From: an uncultured Pelagibacteraceae bacterium | GTDB taxonomy: Bacteria > Pseudomonadota > Alphaproteobacteria > Pelagibacterales > Pelagibacteraceae | Assembly (NCBI GenBank): GCA_902524535.1 | Contig: CABZDR010000002.1 | Coordinates: 62,001 to 126,000, forward strand | DNA: 64,000 bases | Reading direction: 5' to 3' | Part shown: in pieces, positions 1 through 6,525 of the stretch | Numbering within the stretch: the first letter of the stretch is position 1 | Layout: every line of letters begins with the position of its first letter | The notes under the pieces: generated by a model | Databases searched by the model: none | What the model was told of the DNA's origin: nothing | Seen by the model: only the letters and a program-made list of their open reading frames with translations | Position numbers and translations under genes: made by a program

Positions 1-16
1 CTGTATTGAACCTTCA

Positions 17-1057
17 TTATAAGAAAAATTTAATAAACTTTAAAAATTTCTGTTTTACCGATGATCTATGACTAGATCCACTTGCATTTAAAGTATTTCT
101 ATTTTCTTTATACCAATTAAACGCTTCACAAATCATGTCCACATTAGAATATTTTGGTCTCCAAGAAAGTTTCTTAAAAGTTTCAGTTAAATCATAATGA
201 AAATTCCAATCATAAGATAGATAGTGCCAACTAGATAAGGGTGAAAGCTTCAATTTATCAAGTATAAAAAGGGGGGCTATACAAAGATTTCTGTTAATAG
301 GTAAAACCTTAGATTTTGAACCTACCTTTTCAAATGCTTTATTTAAATCGTTTTGAAGAGTTGAATATTTATCTGTGCCAATATTAAAATATCCAGAAAT
401 ATTTTTTTCTGCAGTTTCAATGGATACATCGACTAAATCATCCAAATGTGCAAATTGAAATACATTTTTTCCTGATCCAATAATTGGTATTTTTTTATCA
501 TCGATTACCCAATCAAATAAAATCTGAAAAATTCCCAATCTTTCTTTCGCAACAACCGGTCTAGGTCTGATGATAGAGCAAGATTTAAAATATTTATCTT
601 TATCATTAAATGTTTTATTCACTTCAAGTTCTGCAAGATGTTTTGATATTCCATAAATGCCAGTTGGATTATACTTTTGATAATCAACATTCTCATTTTT
701 TTTCGGCCTACCAAATATAGCAGATGAACTCATATGACTAAAATGTACAACATTGTGTTTAATTGCTTGAGCTAATATATTTTTTGTGCCGAGGACGTTT
801 ACTTTATGAAAGTTCTTTCCGGCCTTGGTTAATGGAACTAAAGCTGCATTATGATGAACACAATCTACACAATTAAACATTTTTTTGTAATCTAAATTTG
901 TATCAGAAATATCAATTTTATAAAAATTTGAAATCTTAGATATTTCTTCATCCTCTATAATATCAATAGAAACTACTTCATGATTTTGGCTATGTAGTTT
1001 TTTAACAATAGCTGAGCCTAAAAATCCACTTGATCCTGTCACTAAATGTTTTGTCAT
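17..1057 (-). CDS. NAD-dependent epimerase/dehydratase (extended SDR)
   Basis: Predicted nucleotide-sugar epimerase or dehydratase of the extended short-chain dehydrogenase family, 346 aa. The Rossmann motif GSSGFLG is at residues 8-14. The catalytic YGISK (Tyr135, Lys139) follows a serine cluster at 110-112, as expected for this family. The family acts on NDP-sugars or sterol-like substrates; the exact substrate cannot be read from sequence. The ATG start at 1057 has an AAAGAG-type ribosome site just upstream. It lies directly downstream of the truncated tRNA-Leu 3' half, so it is the chromosomal gene bordering the inserted element. Its tail is basic and poorly conserved. Confidence 0.85.
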   Translation of the reverse strand: MTKHLVTGSSGFLGSAIVKKLHSQNHEVVSIDIIEDEEISKISNFYKIDISDTNLDYKKMFNCVDCVHHNAALVPLTKAGKNFHKVNVLGTKNILAQAIKHNVVHFSHMSSSAIFGRPKKNENVDYQKYNPTGIYGISKHLAELEVNKTFNDKDKYFKSCSIIRPRPVVAKERLGIFQILFDWVIDDKKIPIIGSGKNVFQFAHLDDLVDVSIETAEKNISGYFNIGTDKYSTLQNDLNKAFEKVGSKSKVLPINRNLCIAPLFILDKLKLSPLSSWHYLSYDWNFHYDLTETFKKLSWRPKYSNVDMICEAFNWYKENRNTLNASGSSHRSSVKQKFLKFIKFFL

Positions 1058-1105
1058 CTCTTTTATTTTTTATTTTACTTATTAAATCTTTTTAAAATTA
1101 ACCAG

Positions 1106-1161
1106 TGGTGCCCTCGGCCAGACTCGAACTGGCACTCCGCAAGCGGCAAGGATTTTAAGTC
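1106..1161 (-). pseudogene. tRNA-Leu 3' half (displaced, att-like)
   Basis: The 51 bases 1106-1156 are identical to the 3' exon of the complete tRNA-Leu at 1969-2019: variable arm, T arm, acceptor strand and encoded CCA. Unlike that copy, the match continues through TTTTAAGTC (1153-1161), the spliced anticodon-loop sequence without intron. No D arm or 5' acceptor strand is attached, so it cannot make a tRNA. With the 5' half at 2453-2491 it would form an intact intronless 86-nt tRNA-Leu(UAA). It is therefore read as one border of an insertion into that gene. Confidence 0.9.
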
Positions 1162-1217
1162 TACTCCCATAGTTGTTAAGCCAGTCATATCAAGTCTTTT
1201 AATTTTTTGTTTTTTTT

Positions 1218-1247
1218 CAATGCACACAAATGCACTATAAATGCACA
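1218..1247. repeat. Clustered AATGCAC repeats (possible arm sites)
   Basis: Three close direct copies of (A)ATGCAC occur here, at CAATGCACAC, AAATGCACTAT and AAATGCACAT. A related cluster, GTGTGCATTAGTGTGCAC, lies at 2317-2334 near the other border of the 1,300-bp element. Short repeats just inside both att cores are what integrase arm-binding sites look like. That role is inference. Confidence 0.45.
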
Positions 1248-1252
1248 TAATA

Positions 1253-1960
1253 TTATTTCCATTTCTGAATAAATGTTATTTGACCATTATTATACTCATT
1301 TTCACATTTAAGATGCATTTTATTGTACTTTTTTAATTCAAGTTTCTCCTTAATAGACATATTTGAAAAAAATAGAGCTTTTGACTTGTCTGTAGCTGTC
1401 AAACGAGCTGTTAAATTTTTTAATTCCCATTCCATATGTTCATCAATTTGTTTATTAATTTTTATTAGTTCTACAGACTTAATATCTTTGGATGCCTCTT
1501 GGAATAACTTACCCTTATCAGATGAATATGAGGGATATGCTTTATAAATTGTATCAAAATAATCTGAAGTTTCTTTTGCTTTTGCTAATTTTTCATCTGC
1601 TTTTTTTTCAAAGTCAGAAATCTTTTGAATATAAAAATCACTAGTTTTACTCAATACATAATTATAATAGTTGTTATATAGAGTTTCTCTTTTTTTTATA
1701 ATTTCATCTCTATTTTCAATCCAATTAATTGGCCACTTTTTTAAATATTCTTTTATATATTTGTCATTAATTTTTGGGTAGATAGGTGACTCTATGCTTT
1801 CCCATTGTGGAATTTTTGCATGACTCCAACGATTGTGGCTTTCTTCAAATTTTAAATCAGCACAATTGGATAAAGCTTTGCTAGCATCTTTAAAAGAGGC
1901 TCCATAAACTTTTGAAATAGTTAAATAAAAGAAAAATAAAAAAATAAATAATTTTTTCAT
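1253..1960 (-). CDS. Secreted protein of unknown function (element cargo)
   Basis: The protein is 235 aa. A longer open frame runs back into the tRNA, but the ATG at 1960 starts a clear signal peptide: MKKLF, then a hydrophobic run to about residue 20 (VYGA). The mature part is lysine-rich and mostly helical in composition, with one Cys near residue 33 and one near the C-terminus that could form a disulfide. I recognise no domain. The start codon is only 8 nt after the CCA of tRNA-Leu and has no Shine-Dalgarno sequence, so it is probably expressed from the tRNA transcript after 3' processing. It is the only protein gene inside the 1,300-bp element. Confidence 0.7.
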   Translation of the reverse strand: MKKLFIFLFFFYLTISKVYGASFKDASKALSNCADLKFEESHNRWSHAKIPQWESIESPIYPKINDKYIKEYLKKWPINWIENRDEIIKKRETLYNNYYNYVLSKTSDFYIQKISDFEKKADEKLAKAKETSDYFDTIYKAYPSYSSDKGKLFQEASKDIKSVELIKINKQIDEHMEWELKNLTARLTATDKSKALFFSNMSIKEKLELKKYNKMHLKCENEYNNGQITFIQKWK

Positions 1961-1968
1961 TACAAGTT

Positions 1969-2245
1969 TGGTGCCCTCGGCCAGACTCGAACTGGCACTC
2001 CGCAAGCGGCAAGGATTTTCGTACCACTATAGCTTTCGCTACACTTTCGTTTTGTGGTCTGGACTATACCTTAAGCAGTTAAGCTTCCCAGTGTCTAGTC
2101 TCTACACCTTACATTCCTCGAATGTCTTGGCTCGGTATTAGCAGTCAAGCCTTCACCGAATTTACCAGGTTCTACTTTCAGGTTTTCACCTGAAGCACTC
2201 AAATAAATTTAAGTCCTTTGTGTCTACCAATTTCACCACGAGGGC
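1969..2245 (-). tRNA. tRNA-Leu(UAA) interrupted by a group I intron
   Basis: On the minus strand the 5' exon is 2245-2211 (35 nt; acceptor GCCCTCG, D arm, anticodon stem, ending CTT). The 3' exon is 2019-1969 (51 nt; AAAATCC, long variable arm CCGC/GCGG, T arm, CGAGGGC, then ACCA). Joined, they give an 86-nt class II tRNA with a 7-bp acceptor stem and anticodon loop CTTAAAA, anticodon UAA. The interruption lies between the first and second anticodon bases, the same place as in cyanobacterial and plastid tRNA-Leu(UAA). This is the only complete tRNA-Leu in the window. Confidence 0.93.
2020..2210 (-). ncRNA. Group I intron of tRNA-Leu(UAA)
   Basis: This is a 191-nt intron with no ORF. It starts AAATTTATTTGAG after exon CTT and ends with G (GGTACG) before AAAATCC, as group I introns do (U before the 5' site, G at the 3' end). 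The core elements appear in order: a P-like CCTGGTAAATT, Q as TACCGAGCCAAG, R as GTGTAGAGACTAGACACTGG, and S as AAGGTATAGTCC. The order and wording resemble the Anabaena-type tRNA-Leu intron. Self-splicing is expected from the complete core but is not shown by sequence. Confidence 0.92.
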
Positions 2246-2316
2246 TTCCAAACAATATTCTTTTAGACCAAAACCTAAATAATTGCATCATAAATTAGAA
2301 GAAATTATTGTAGTAA

Positions 2317-2334
2317 GTGTGCATTAGTGTGCAC
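2317..2334. repeat. GTGTGCATT/AGTGTGCAC repeat (possible arm site)
   Basis: Two tandem GTGTGCA copies lie about 120 bp inside the right border of the tRNA-Leu element. They match the TGCACAC-type repeats at 1218-1247 near the other border. A recombinase arm-site role is inferred from position. Confidence 0.4.
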
Positions 2335-2452
2335 ATCTACTACGCTAGTGTAGACCAGGGCAATCTAATATATTTTCAAAAAACTGCCCTGTATCTAATT
2401 TTTTTAACTTCGCTTAGGTAGTTAATACGGTGACGAAGTCCTTGTACATAGT

Positions 2453-2491
2453 TTTTAAGTCCTTTGTGTCTACCAATTTCACCACGAGGGC
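2453..2491 (-). pseudogene. tRNA-Leu 5' half (displaced, att-like)
   Basis: The first 35 nt (2491-2457) are identical to the 5' exon of the complete tRNA-Leu at 2245-2211: acceptor strand, D arm and anticodon 5' stem. The match to the spliced tRNA continues for four more A residues to 2453, then ends. No 3' half follows. It is complementary in content to the orphan 3' half at 1106-1161 and marks the second border of the insertion. Confidence 0.9.
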
Positions 2492-2538
2492 ATTAATGAA
2501 TTTCATGAGTGTTTATGCCAATATTTATAATTGAACAA

Positions 2539-2575
2539 GATGAATAAGTAAATTTTTTTTATTTTATCTCCCTAG
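2539..2575. repeat. Intergenic repeat, copy A
   Basis: These 37 bases match 4871-4907 with one mismatch (GATGAATAAGTAAA, then a T-rich stretch to CTAG). Weaker similarity continues for about 40 bases (AGTTATCC, then ATCCTATA). Copies A and B bracket the autotransporter gene in the same orientation. Confidence 0.85.
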
Positions 2576-2631
2576 GTTCTAGTCTAGTTCAAGTTATCCC
2601 ATATTATCCTATAGAGTTTTAGTTAAATTTA

Positions 2632-4776
2632 CTAAAATGTATTTACAATTTCTAGGGTTGCACCATATTCAGGTATTTGACTCATCAAGCTATAATTCGA
2701 ACTCATTCTGATATCGAAACCATTTAAATCTCTCTCATAACTCAAAGATACTTTGTCATTATCTAAAGTCATAGCATATTCGGTGTCATCTGTTCTCATA
2801 TAACCAAATCCTAAATATAAAGTATCACTATGAGCATTATCACTTTGATTTCTCTCATAAATAGTCATTATAGAAAAACCATTATCAGTTACTAAATCAA
2901 ATCCAATATTTGCTATTAAGTTTTTAGAATCTTGACCGATAGATTTTGTATATTCTGTAGTTTCCGATAGGTAACGATATGTTGCATCTGAAGACGGACT
3001 AAAATCTACTCCAAGCTCTAATCCACCATTTGGTTTAAACGTAAAAGAATTATAATCTAAAATATCACTGATGGTAAAACCAGTAGATATCATTCCAGTT
3101 TCAATTGTTTGAGCTTTGTAAACTAGTGCTGCAGGGCCTTTTTCTCTATATTTGGACAATTCTGTATAGCTTAAATCAATTCTTAAATTAGGAGTAATAT
3201 TAAAATTTTCTTTTTTATATGTTGATAAGTAATTTAGTGAGCCAAATATTTGAGCACCATCTCTCTCTCCTGTTCTAGTGCTACCTCCCCCTTTTCTAAC
3301 ATGATCAGTCTTCAATGTGCTCACTCCAATGATGCCCTCGGTAAATTTTTTATCATCATGAGGAAAAGTTCCATAAACAGATAAACTAAAAGACTCAGTA
3401 TCTAAATTAGTCCCGGATGTGCCTACATCAACATCATCATTACCAAATCTAAGAGCATAACCATATAATCTATTTTTGCTTATCTTTTTGTCCATTCCAA
3501 GTGTAATACCCTTGGTATTAATTTTTTTAGATGATGAAGTAGATGTATCTCCAGTTCTACCAATACTTACGCTACCCTCACTCCAAAATGACCAATCATC
3601 TGATAATTTGTCTAGAACTTCATTTGTTTTATTTGATATAGGAATAATGTTAGAAAGCGATGCTATCATTGAATTTGAAAAATTTAATCTAATATTTTGA
3701 TCACTTAATTGATCATTATTTCTATGTCTTCTTAACCAATACATACGGTTAAGGACTGGAGTGCTTGCTTGAATAGCAATTTGTTTTGCTGTTGCAGTTT
3801 GAGACTCGATTAAACTTAAAATATCTTTACCCTCATCAGAAGTAGTTATTGGATCATCACAAGTACCGTCGATTATGCTCCAATTACAACTTAAATTAAA
3901 TTCAAAAACAACTTCAGCCTCATCAACTACAAACATTTTACTTCCATCGGAACTAAATGCTGTTTCTCTTGCATTTCCTAAGCCGCTGTAGTTAGATAAA
4001 TCAAGAGTTCCCTCAAGTGATAGAGTGGAGGTATCAAAAGCTGTTGTTAGTTTATATTGATTAATTACATTATCTTCACTGTCAGTTGTATACATTTTAG
4101 TGCCGTCGTAATTAAAGACAATTCCGTCTATATAACTGTGATCAGAACTTAGGTCTTCAGTATTAATATGAGTAACTCCTGATGTAATGACAAATGGGGT
4201 GTCAAGTGTGTATTCATTCACTTCACCAGGATTGGCATCACTTTTTTCATTTCCAGCAACATACATTTTAGTTCCATCATTATTAAACGCAACTGAGGTC
4301 GGTCTTTTTTCTTGACCGCCTGTATCAAAACTTTGACCTAAATTAAAAGTAGTACTTGCAGTATCAATTTCATATGGTGTAGTTAACGTCCATTCAATAA
4401 TAGTTTTATTATGATCAGCAATAAACATTTTTGTACCGTCATTATTAAATACAACTTGCATAGCTCCATGATTACCAGTGTTTGAAGGTCCTGGTTCGGG
4501 ATATGAACCTACATCTAAACTGGTTCGTAAGGTTGCAGTAGAAATATCGTAAGCTGTTGTTAAATCATACTCGTAAACCTTATCTCCTGTTTGTGCTGCT
4601 CTCATCGATGATGTATACATTTTGGTACCATCATTATTAAAAGTCAATGCAGATGCAAAGAAGTTAGTTATAGCTTCCACCGCTTTAGTTTGTACAAGAG
4701 TTGGCTCCGCTATAGCTTTAGAAAAAAATAAAGCTAAAAAAAATACAATGTAATGAATTTTATAAATATTTTTCAC
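2632..4776 (-). CDS. Autotransporter-like outer membrane protein with beta-propeller repeats
   Basis: The protein is 714 aa with a signal peptide ending at about residue 23 (SKAIA). Five repeats carry the motif FN.DGTKM at about residues 47, 111, 165, 222 and 275 (the last is SSDGSKM). They are spaced 53-64 residues apart, as in a YVTN/NHL-like beta-propeller. Cys297 and Cys306 end the passenger. From about residue 395 the sequence becomes alternating aromatic/polar with glycines and ends in Phe, typical of an autotransporter barrel of about 300 residues. Likely surface-exposed and involved in binding or adhesion, by inference. It is an isolated gene flanked by intergenic repeats on both sides, suggesting an accessory locus. 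Confidence 0.8.
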   Translation of the reverse strand: MKNIYKIHYIVFFLALFFSKAIAEPTLVQTKAVEAITNFFASALTFNNDGTKMYTSSMRAAQTGDKVYEYDLTTAYDISTATLRTSLDVGSYPEPGPSNTGNHGAMQVVFNNDGTKMFIADHNKTIIEWTLTTPYEIDTASTTFNLGQSFDTGGQEKRPTSVAFNNDGTKMYVAGNEKSDANPGEVNEYTLDTPFVITSGVTHINTEDLSSDHSYIDGIVFNYDGTKMYTTDSEDNVINQYKLTTAFDTSTLSLEGTLDLSNYSGLGNARETAFSSDGSKMFVVDEAEVVFEFNLSCNWSIIDGTCDDPITTSDEGKDILSLIESQTATAKQIAIQASTPVLNRMYWLRRHRNNDQLSDQNIRLNFSNSMIASLSNIIPISNKTNEVLDKLSDDWSFWSEGSVSIGRTGDTSTSSSKKINTKGITLGMDKKISKNRLYGYALRFGNDDVDVGTSGTNLDTESFSLSVYGTFPHDDKKFTEGIIGVSTLKTDHVRKGGGSTRTGERDGAQIFGSLNYLSTYKKENFNITPNLRIDLSYTELSKYREKGPAALVYKAQTIETGMISTGFTISDILDYNSFTFKPNGGLELGVDFSPSSDATYRYLSETTEYTKSIGQDSKNLIANIGFDLVTDNGFSIMTIYERNQSDNAHSDTLYLGFGYMRTDDTEYAMTLDNDKVSLSYERDLNGFDIRMSSNYSLMSQIPEYGATLEIVNTF

Positions 4777-4841
4777 AACAAATAATCATCAATACCTCAT
4801 AAAAATTAGAGAAATGAGTGTTAAAATTTAAAACATTACAG

Positions 4842-4907
4842 TTGAAAAGTCTAGGTAGGACAAAATTCATGATGAATAAGTAAATTTTTTTTATTTTATC
4901 TCTCTAG
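4842..4907. repeat. Intergenic repeat, copy B (composite)
   Basis: Positions 4842-4879 match copy C (5651-5688) at 35 of 38 bases, including TAGGTAGGACAAAATT. Positions 4871-4907 match copy A at 36 of 37. It sits between the autotransporter and sodB. Copy B joins parts of both other copies, so the three probably descend from one longer unit. Confidence 0.8.
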
Positions 4908-4995
4908 ATCCGAGAATTATCTGAGTTATCCTATAAGATCCTATAATAATATGATATAAACTCTAGGTATTGCACATGGCAACAGAACGCTCCAT

Positions 4996-5589
4996 TTAAT
5001 CGAGTTGAGATTCTACAAATTCCCAATTTATTAATTTTTCGTAAAAATTCTCTAAATACTGAGGCCTTCTATTTTTATAATCTACGTAATAAGAATGTTC
5101 CCACACATCACAACCTAAAATAGGTTTCATATTTTGTATTAAAGTATTTTCAGCGTTTGGAGTTTTACTGACTACTAATTTACCGTTGTTAATTGATAAC
5201 CAACACCATCCAGAACCAAATTGAGTAATTCCAGCTTGAATAAACTGTTTTTTAAATTCATCTGTACTTCCAAAGTCTTTTTCAATTCTTTTTTTTAACT
5301 TTTCAGGCATTATACCTCCACCATTTGGCTTCATGCATTTCCAGAACATTATGTGGTTCCAGTGTTGACTAGCATTATTAAAAATACCTGCTTTAGATTT
5401 ATCTTCAGAAGAACTAATTATAATTTCCTCTAATGACATTTTAGACATCTCAGTGTCTTTAATAAAATTATTTAAATTAGTTATATAAGTTTGGTGATGC
5501 TTGCCATGATGAAGATCAAGAGTTTCCTCAGACATTATCGGAGCTAGTGCCGATTTTGAATAATCTAATTTTGGTAATTCAAATAACAT
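4996..5589 (-). CDS. sodB: Superoxide dismutase, Fe type
   Basis: Converts superoxide to oxygen and hydrogen peroxide. It is 197 aa, a normal length, with no signal peptide, so cytoplasmic. The four metal ligands are visible: His27 (LHHGKHH), His79 (QHWNH), Asp161 and His165 (DVWEH). The Gln in ASQHWNH is the position used by iron-type enzymes. The conserved WGSGW-like segment is FGSGWCWL. It is a single gene with intergenic repeats on both sides, and I see no obvious operator. Confidence 0.95.
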   Translation of the reverse strand: MLFELPKLDYSKSALAPIMSEETLDLHHGKHHQTYITNLNNFIKDTEMSKMSLEEIIISSSEDKSKAGIFNNASQHWNHIMFWKCMKPNGGGIMPEKLKKRIEKDFGSTDEFKKQFIQAGITQFGSGWCWLSINNGKLVVSKTPNAENTLIQNMKPILGCDVWEHSYYVDYKNRRPQYLENFYEKLINWEFVESQLD

Positions 5590-5650
5590 GCGAGAAGATA
5601 TAATTCTTTATTACTTTTTTAAATGACTATTATGACGCTGATATTTATAA

Positions 5651-5688
5651 TTGAAATGTATAGGTAGGACAAAATTAATGATGAATAA
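5651..5688. repeat. Intergenic repeat, copy C
   Basis: This is the third member of the repeat family, upstream of sodB. It shares TTGAAA, TAGGTAGGACAAAATT and ATGATGAATAA with copy B. The preceding ATATTTATAATTGAA (5641-5655) is also found just before copy A (2521-2535). Confidence 0.75.
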
Positions 5689-5716
5689 ATATCTTAAATA
5701 ATTATGATAATATTTA

Positions 5717-5926
5717 ATGAAAAAAAATATTGTTAAATCTCACTTAAAAAAAAAATCTCAGGCAAAACTTGCTTTATCAATCAGCCTATTTATTGTGCTT
5801 TTAACTTCAACTGGATACCTCTTTAATTCTAAAGAAATAATTTTTCTATTTTATATTTCTTGTTTTGTATTTTTCTATAATTTAGTAATCCAATTTTTAT
5901 TAGAAAGGTTTGATATTAAATCATGA
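5717..5926 (+). CDS. Small membrane protein, unknown
   Basis: The protein is 69 aa. A basic N-terminus (about residues 1-16, many Lys) precedes two hydrophobic segments at roughly 17-35 and 40-58, so it is probably a two-pass inner membrane protein with the N-terminus inside. I do not recognise the family. Its stop overlaps the start of the next small ORF (ATGA at 5923), indicating translational coupling. Confidence 0.55.
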   Translation: MKKNIVKSHLKKKSQAKLALSISLFIVLLTSTGYLFNSKEIIFLFYISCFVFFYNLVIQFLLERFDIKS

Positions 5927-6060
5927 TCAAAACACTTATTAAATTAAAGATATTAAAATTAATACTAATTGGTGGGGTATCAACAGCTTATGCTTTTAAA
6001 AAATACTGTGATCAAAAAAATGAAATGAAAAGTAAAAAAGATAAAAAACTTTTAAATTAA
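5923..6060 (+). CDS. Small protein coupled to upstream gene
   Basis: A 45-aa ORF starting in the ATGA overlap with the preceding gene. One hydrophobic segment (about residues 3-24, ending VSTAYAFKK) is followed by a lysine-rich tail. It could be a single-pass membrane protein. The last 9 bases overlap the 3' end of the convergent DUF4149 gene. Support is the overlap and membrane-like composition only. Confidence 0.45.
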   Translation: MIKTLIKLKILKLILIGGVSTAYAFKKYCDQKNEMKSKKDKKLLN

Positions 6061-6441
6061 AAGAAACACCAAACAAATCATTTGAACAAAATTAATTACT
6101 ACTGAGATAAAGTGTGAATATTTAAATTTTTTATCCTGTCTTTCATCTCTATATTTATTAATTAACGGCATTAATAAATAGTTTGATGTAGCGAATAAAA
6201 TTGTGATTAATAAGATCAAATAAAAATCAACACCTAATTTACTTAAAAATAAAAATGTTAGTAGTACAACAAAACTAATCGCTAAATTAACATTATAATA
6301 AAAAGGAAATATTCTTCTAATAAACTTTCTAGCATTATCTTCATCTAAAGTAGTAAATACTACTGGAGCAATCACAAACGAGAAAAATAACATTATCCCT
6401 AGAATCATTGCTATTAAATAAATACTAACTTGTTCAATCAT
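6052..6441 (-). CDS. DUF4149-like membrane protein
   Basis: The protein is 129 aa with four hydrophobic segments (about 5-30, 50-68, 71-90 and 110-128). The pattern of small residues in TM1 followed by FVIAPVVFTTL and a basic FIRRIFP loop fits the DUF4149/TMEM205 family of four-helix membrane proteins, whose function is not settled. It is probably last in a minus-strand run with the DUF6492 and cyclase genes, although a 70-nt gap precedes it. Confidence 0.65.
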   Translation of the reverse strand: MIEQVSIYLIAMILGIMLFFSFVIAPVVFTTLDEDNARKFIRRIFPFYYNVNLAISFVVLLTFLFLSKLGVDFYLILLITILFATSNYLLMPLINKYRDERQDKKFKYSHFISVVINFVQMICLVFLLI

Positions 6442-6444
6442 AAT

Positions 6445-6525
6445 TTAATTTTCAATTAAATTTTCTTCCTTCATTAATATTGATCTTCCATCATCAACAG
6501 TATTAAATCTTTTAATCTCTATCAT
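6445..6525 (-). CDS. Possible 26-aa ORF between DUF6492 and DUF4149 genes
   Basis: The ATG at 6525 overlaps the last 14 nt of the upstream DUF6492-like gene in another frame, and the ORF ends 3 nt before the DUF4149 start. The product (MIEIKRF...LIEN) is short and acidic/basic mixed with no recognisable domain. The only support is that it fills the gap and is coupled at both ends; it may be chance. Confidence 0.25.
   Translation of the reverse strand: MIEIKRFNTVDDGRSILMKEENLIEN

Larger units (their letters stand above)
1157..2456. mobile_element. 1,300-bp element in a tRNA-Leu anticodon loop
   Basis: The segment is bounded by a 9-bp direct repeat TTTTAAGTC (1153-1161 and 2453-2461), which is the anticodon loop and adjoining base of tRNA-Leu(UAA). 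Outside it lie the 3' half (1106-) and 5' half (-2491) of one tRNA gene. Deleting one repeat plus the interior leaves 56 + 30 = 86 nt, the length of the spliced resident tRNA. Both borders also share an imperfect 27-bp pattern, AAGTC then CATAGTT.TTAAG at equal spacing (1157-1183 and 2436-2462). Inside are an intron-containing tRNA-Leu and one secreted-protein gene. No integrase or transposase ORF is present, so it is a remnant or depends on a recombinase encoded elsewhere. Insertion by a tyrosine recombinase is inferred from the anticodon-loop site. Confidence 0.75.
2246..2631. other. Intergenic region with no credible gene
   Basis: I see no coding frame in these 386 nt. The region holds GTGTGCATTAGTGTGCAC (2317-2334), a loose hairpin-forming pair CAGGGCA...TGCCCTG around 2357-2396, the tRNA-Leu 5' half ending at 2491, and one copy of the intergenic repeat (2539-2575) before the autotransporter stop codon. 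Confidence 0.7.

Noticed and set aside
1046-1240. Plus-strand ORF with PRPDSNWHSASGKDF
   Set aside because: This is the classic false translation of the antisense of a tRNA-Leu 3' end; no ribosome site or domain, and the DNA is the displaced tRNA half.
1961-2005. Longer N-terminus of the cargo gene running into the tRNA
   Set aside because: The signal peptide begins at the ATG at 1960; upstream codons are inside the tRNA.
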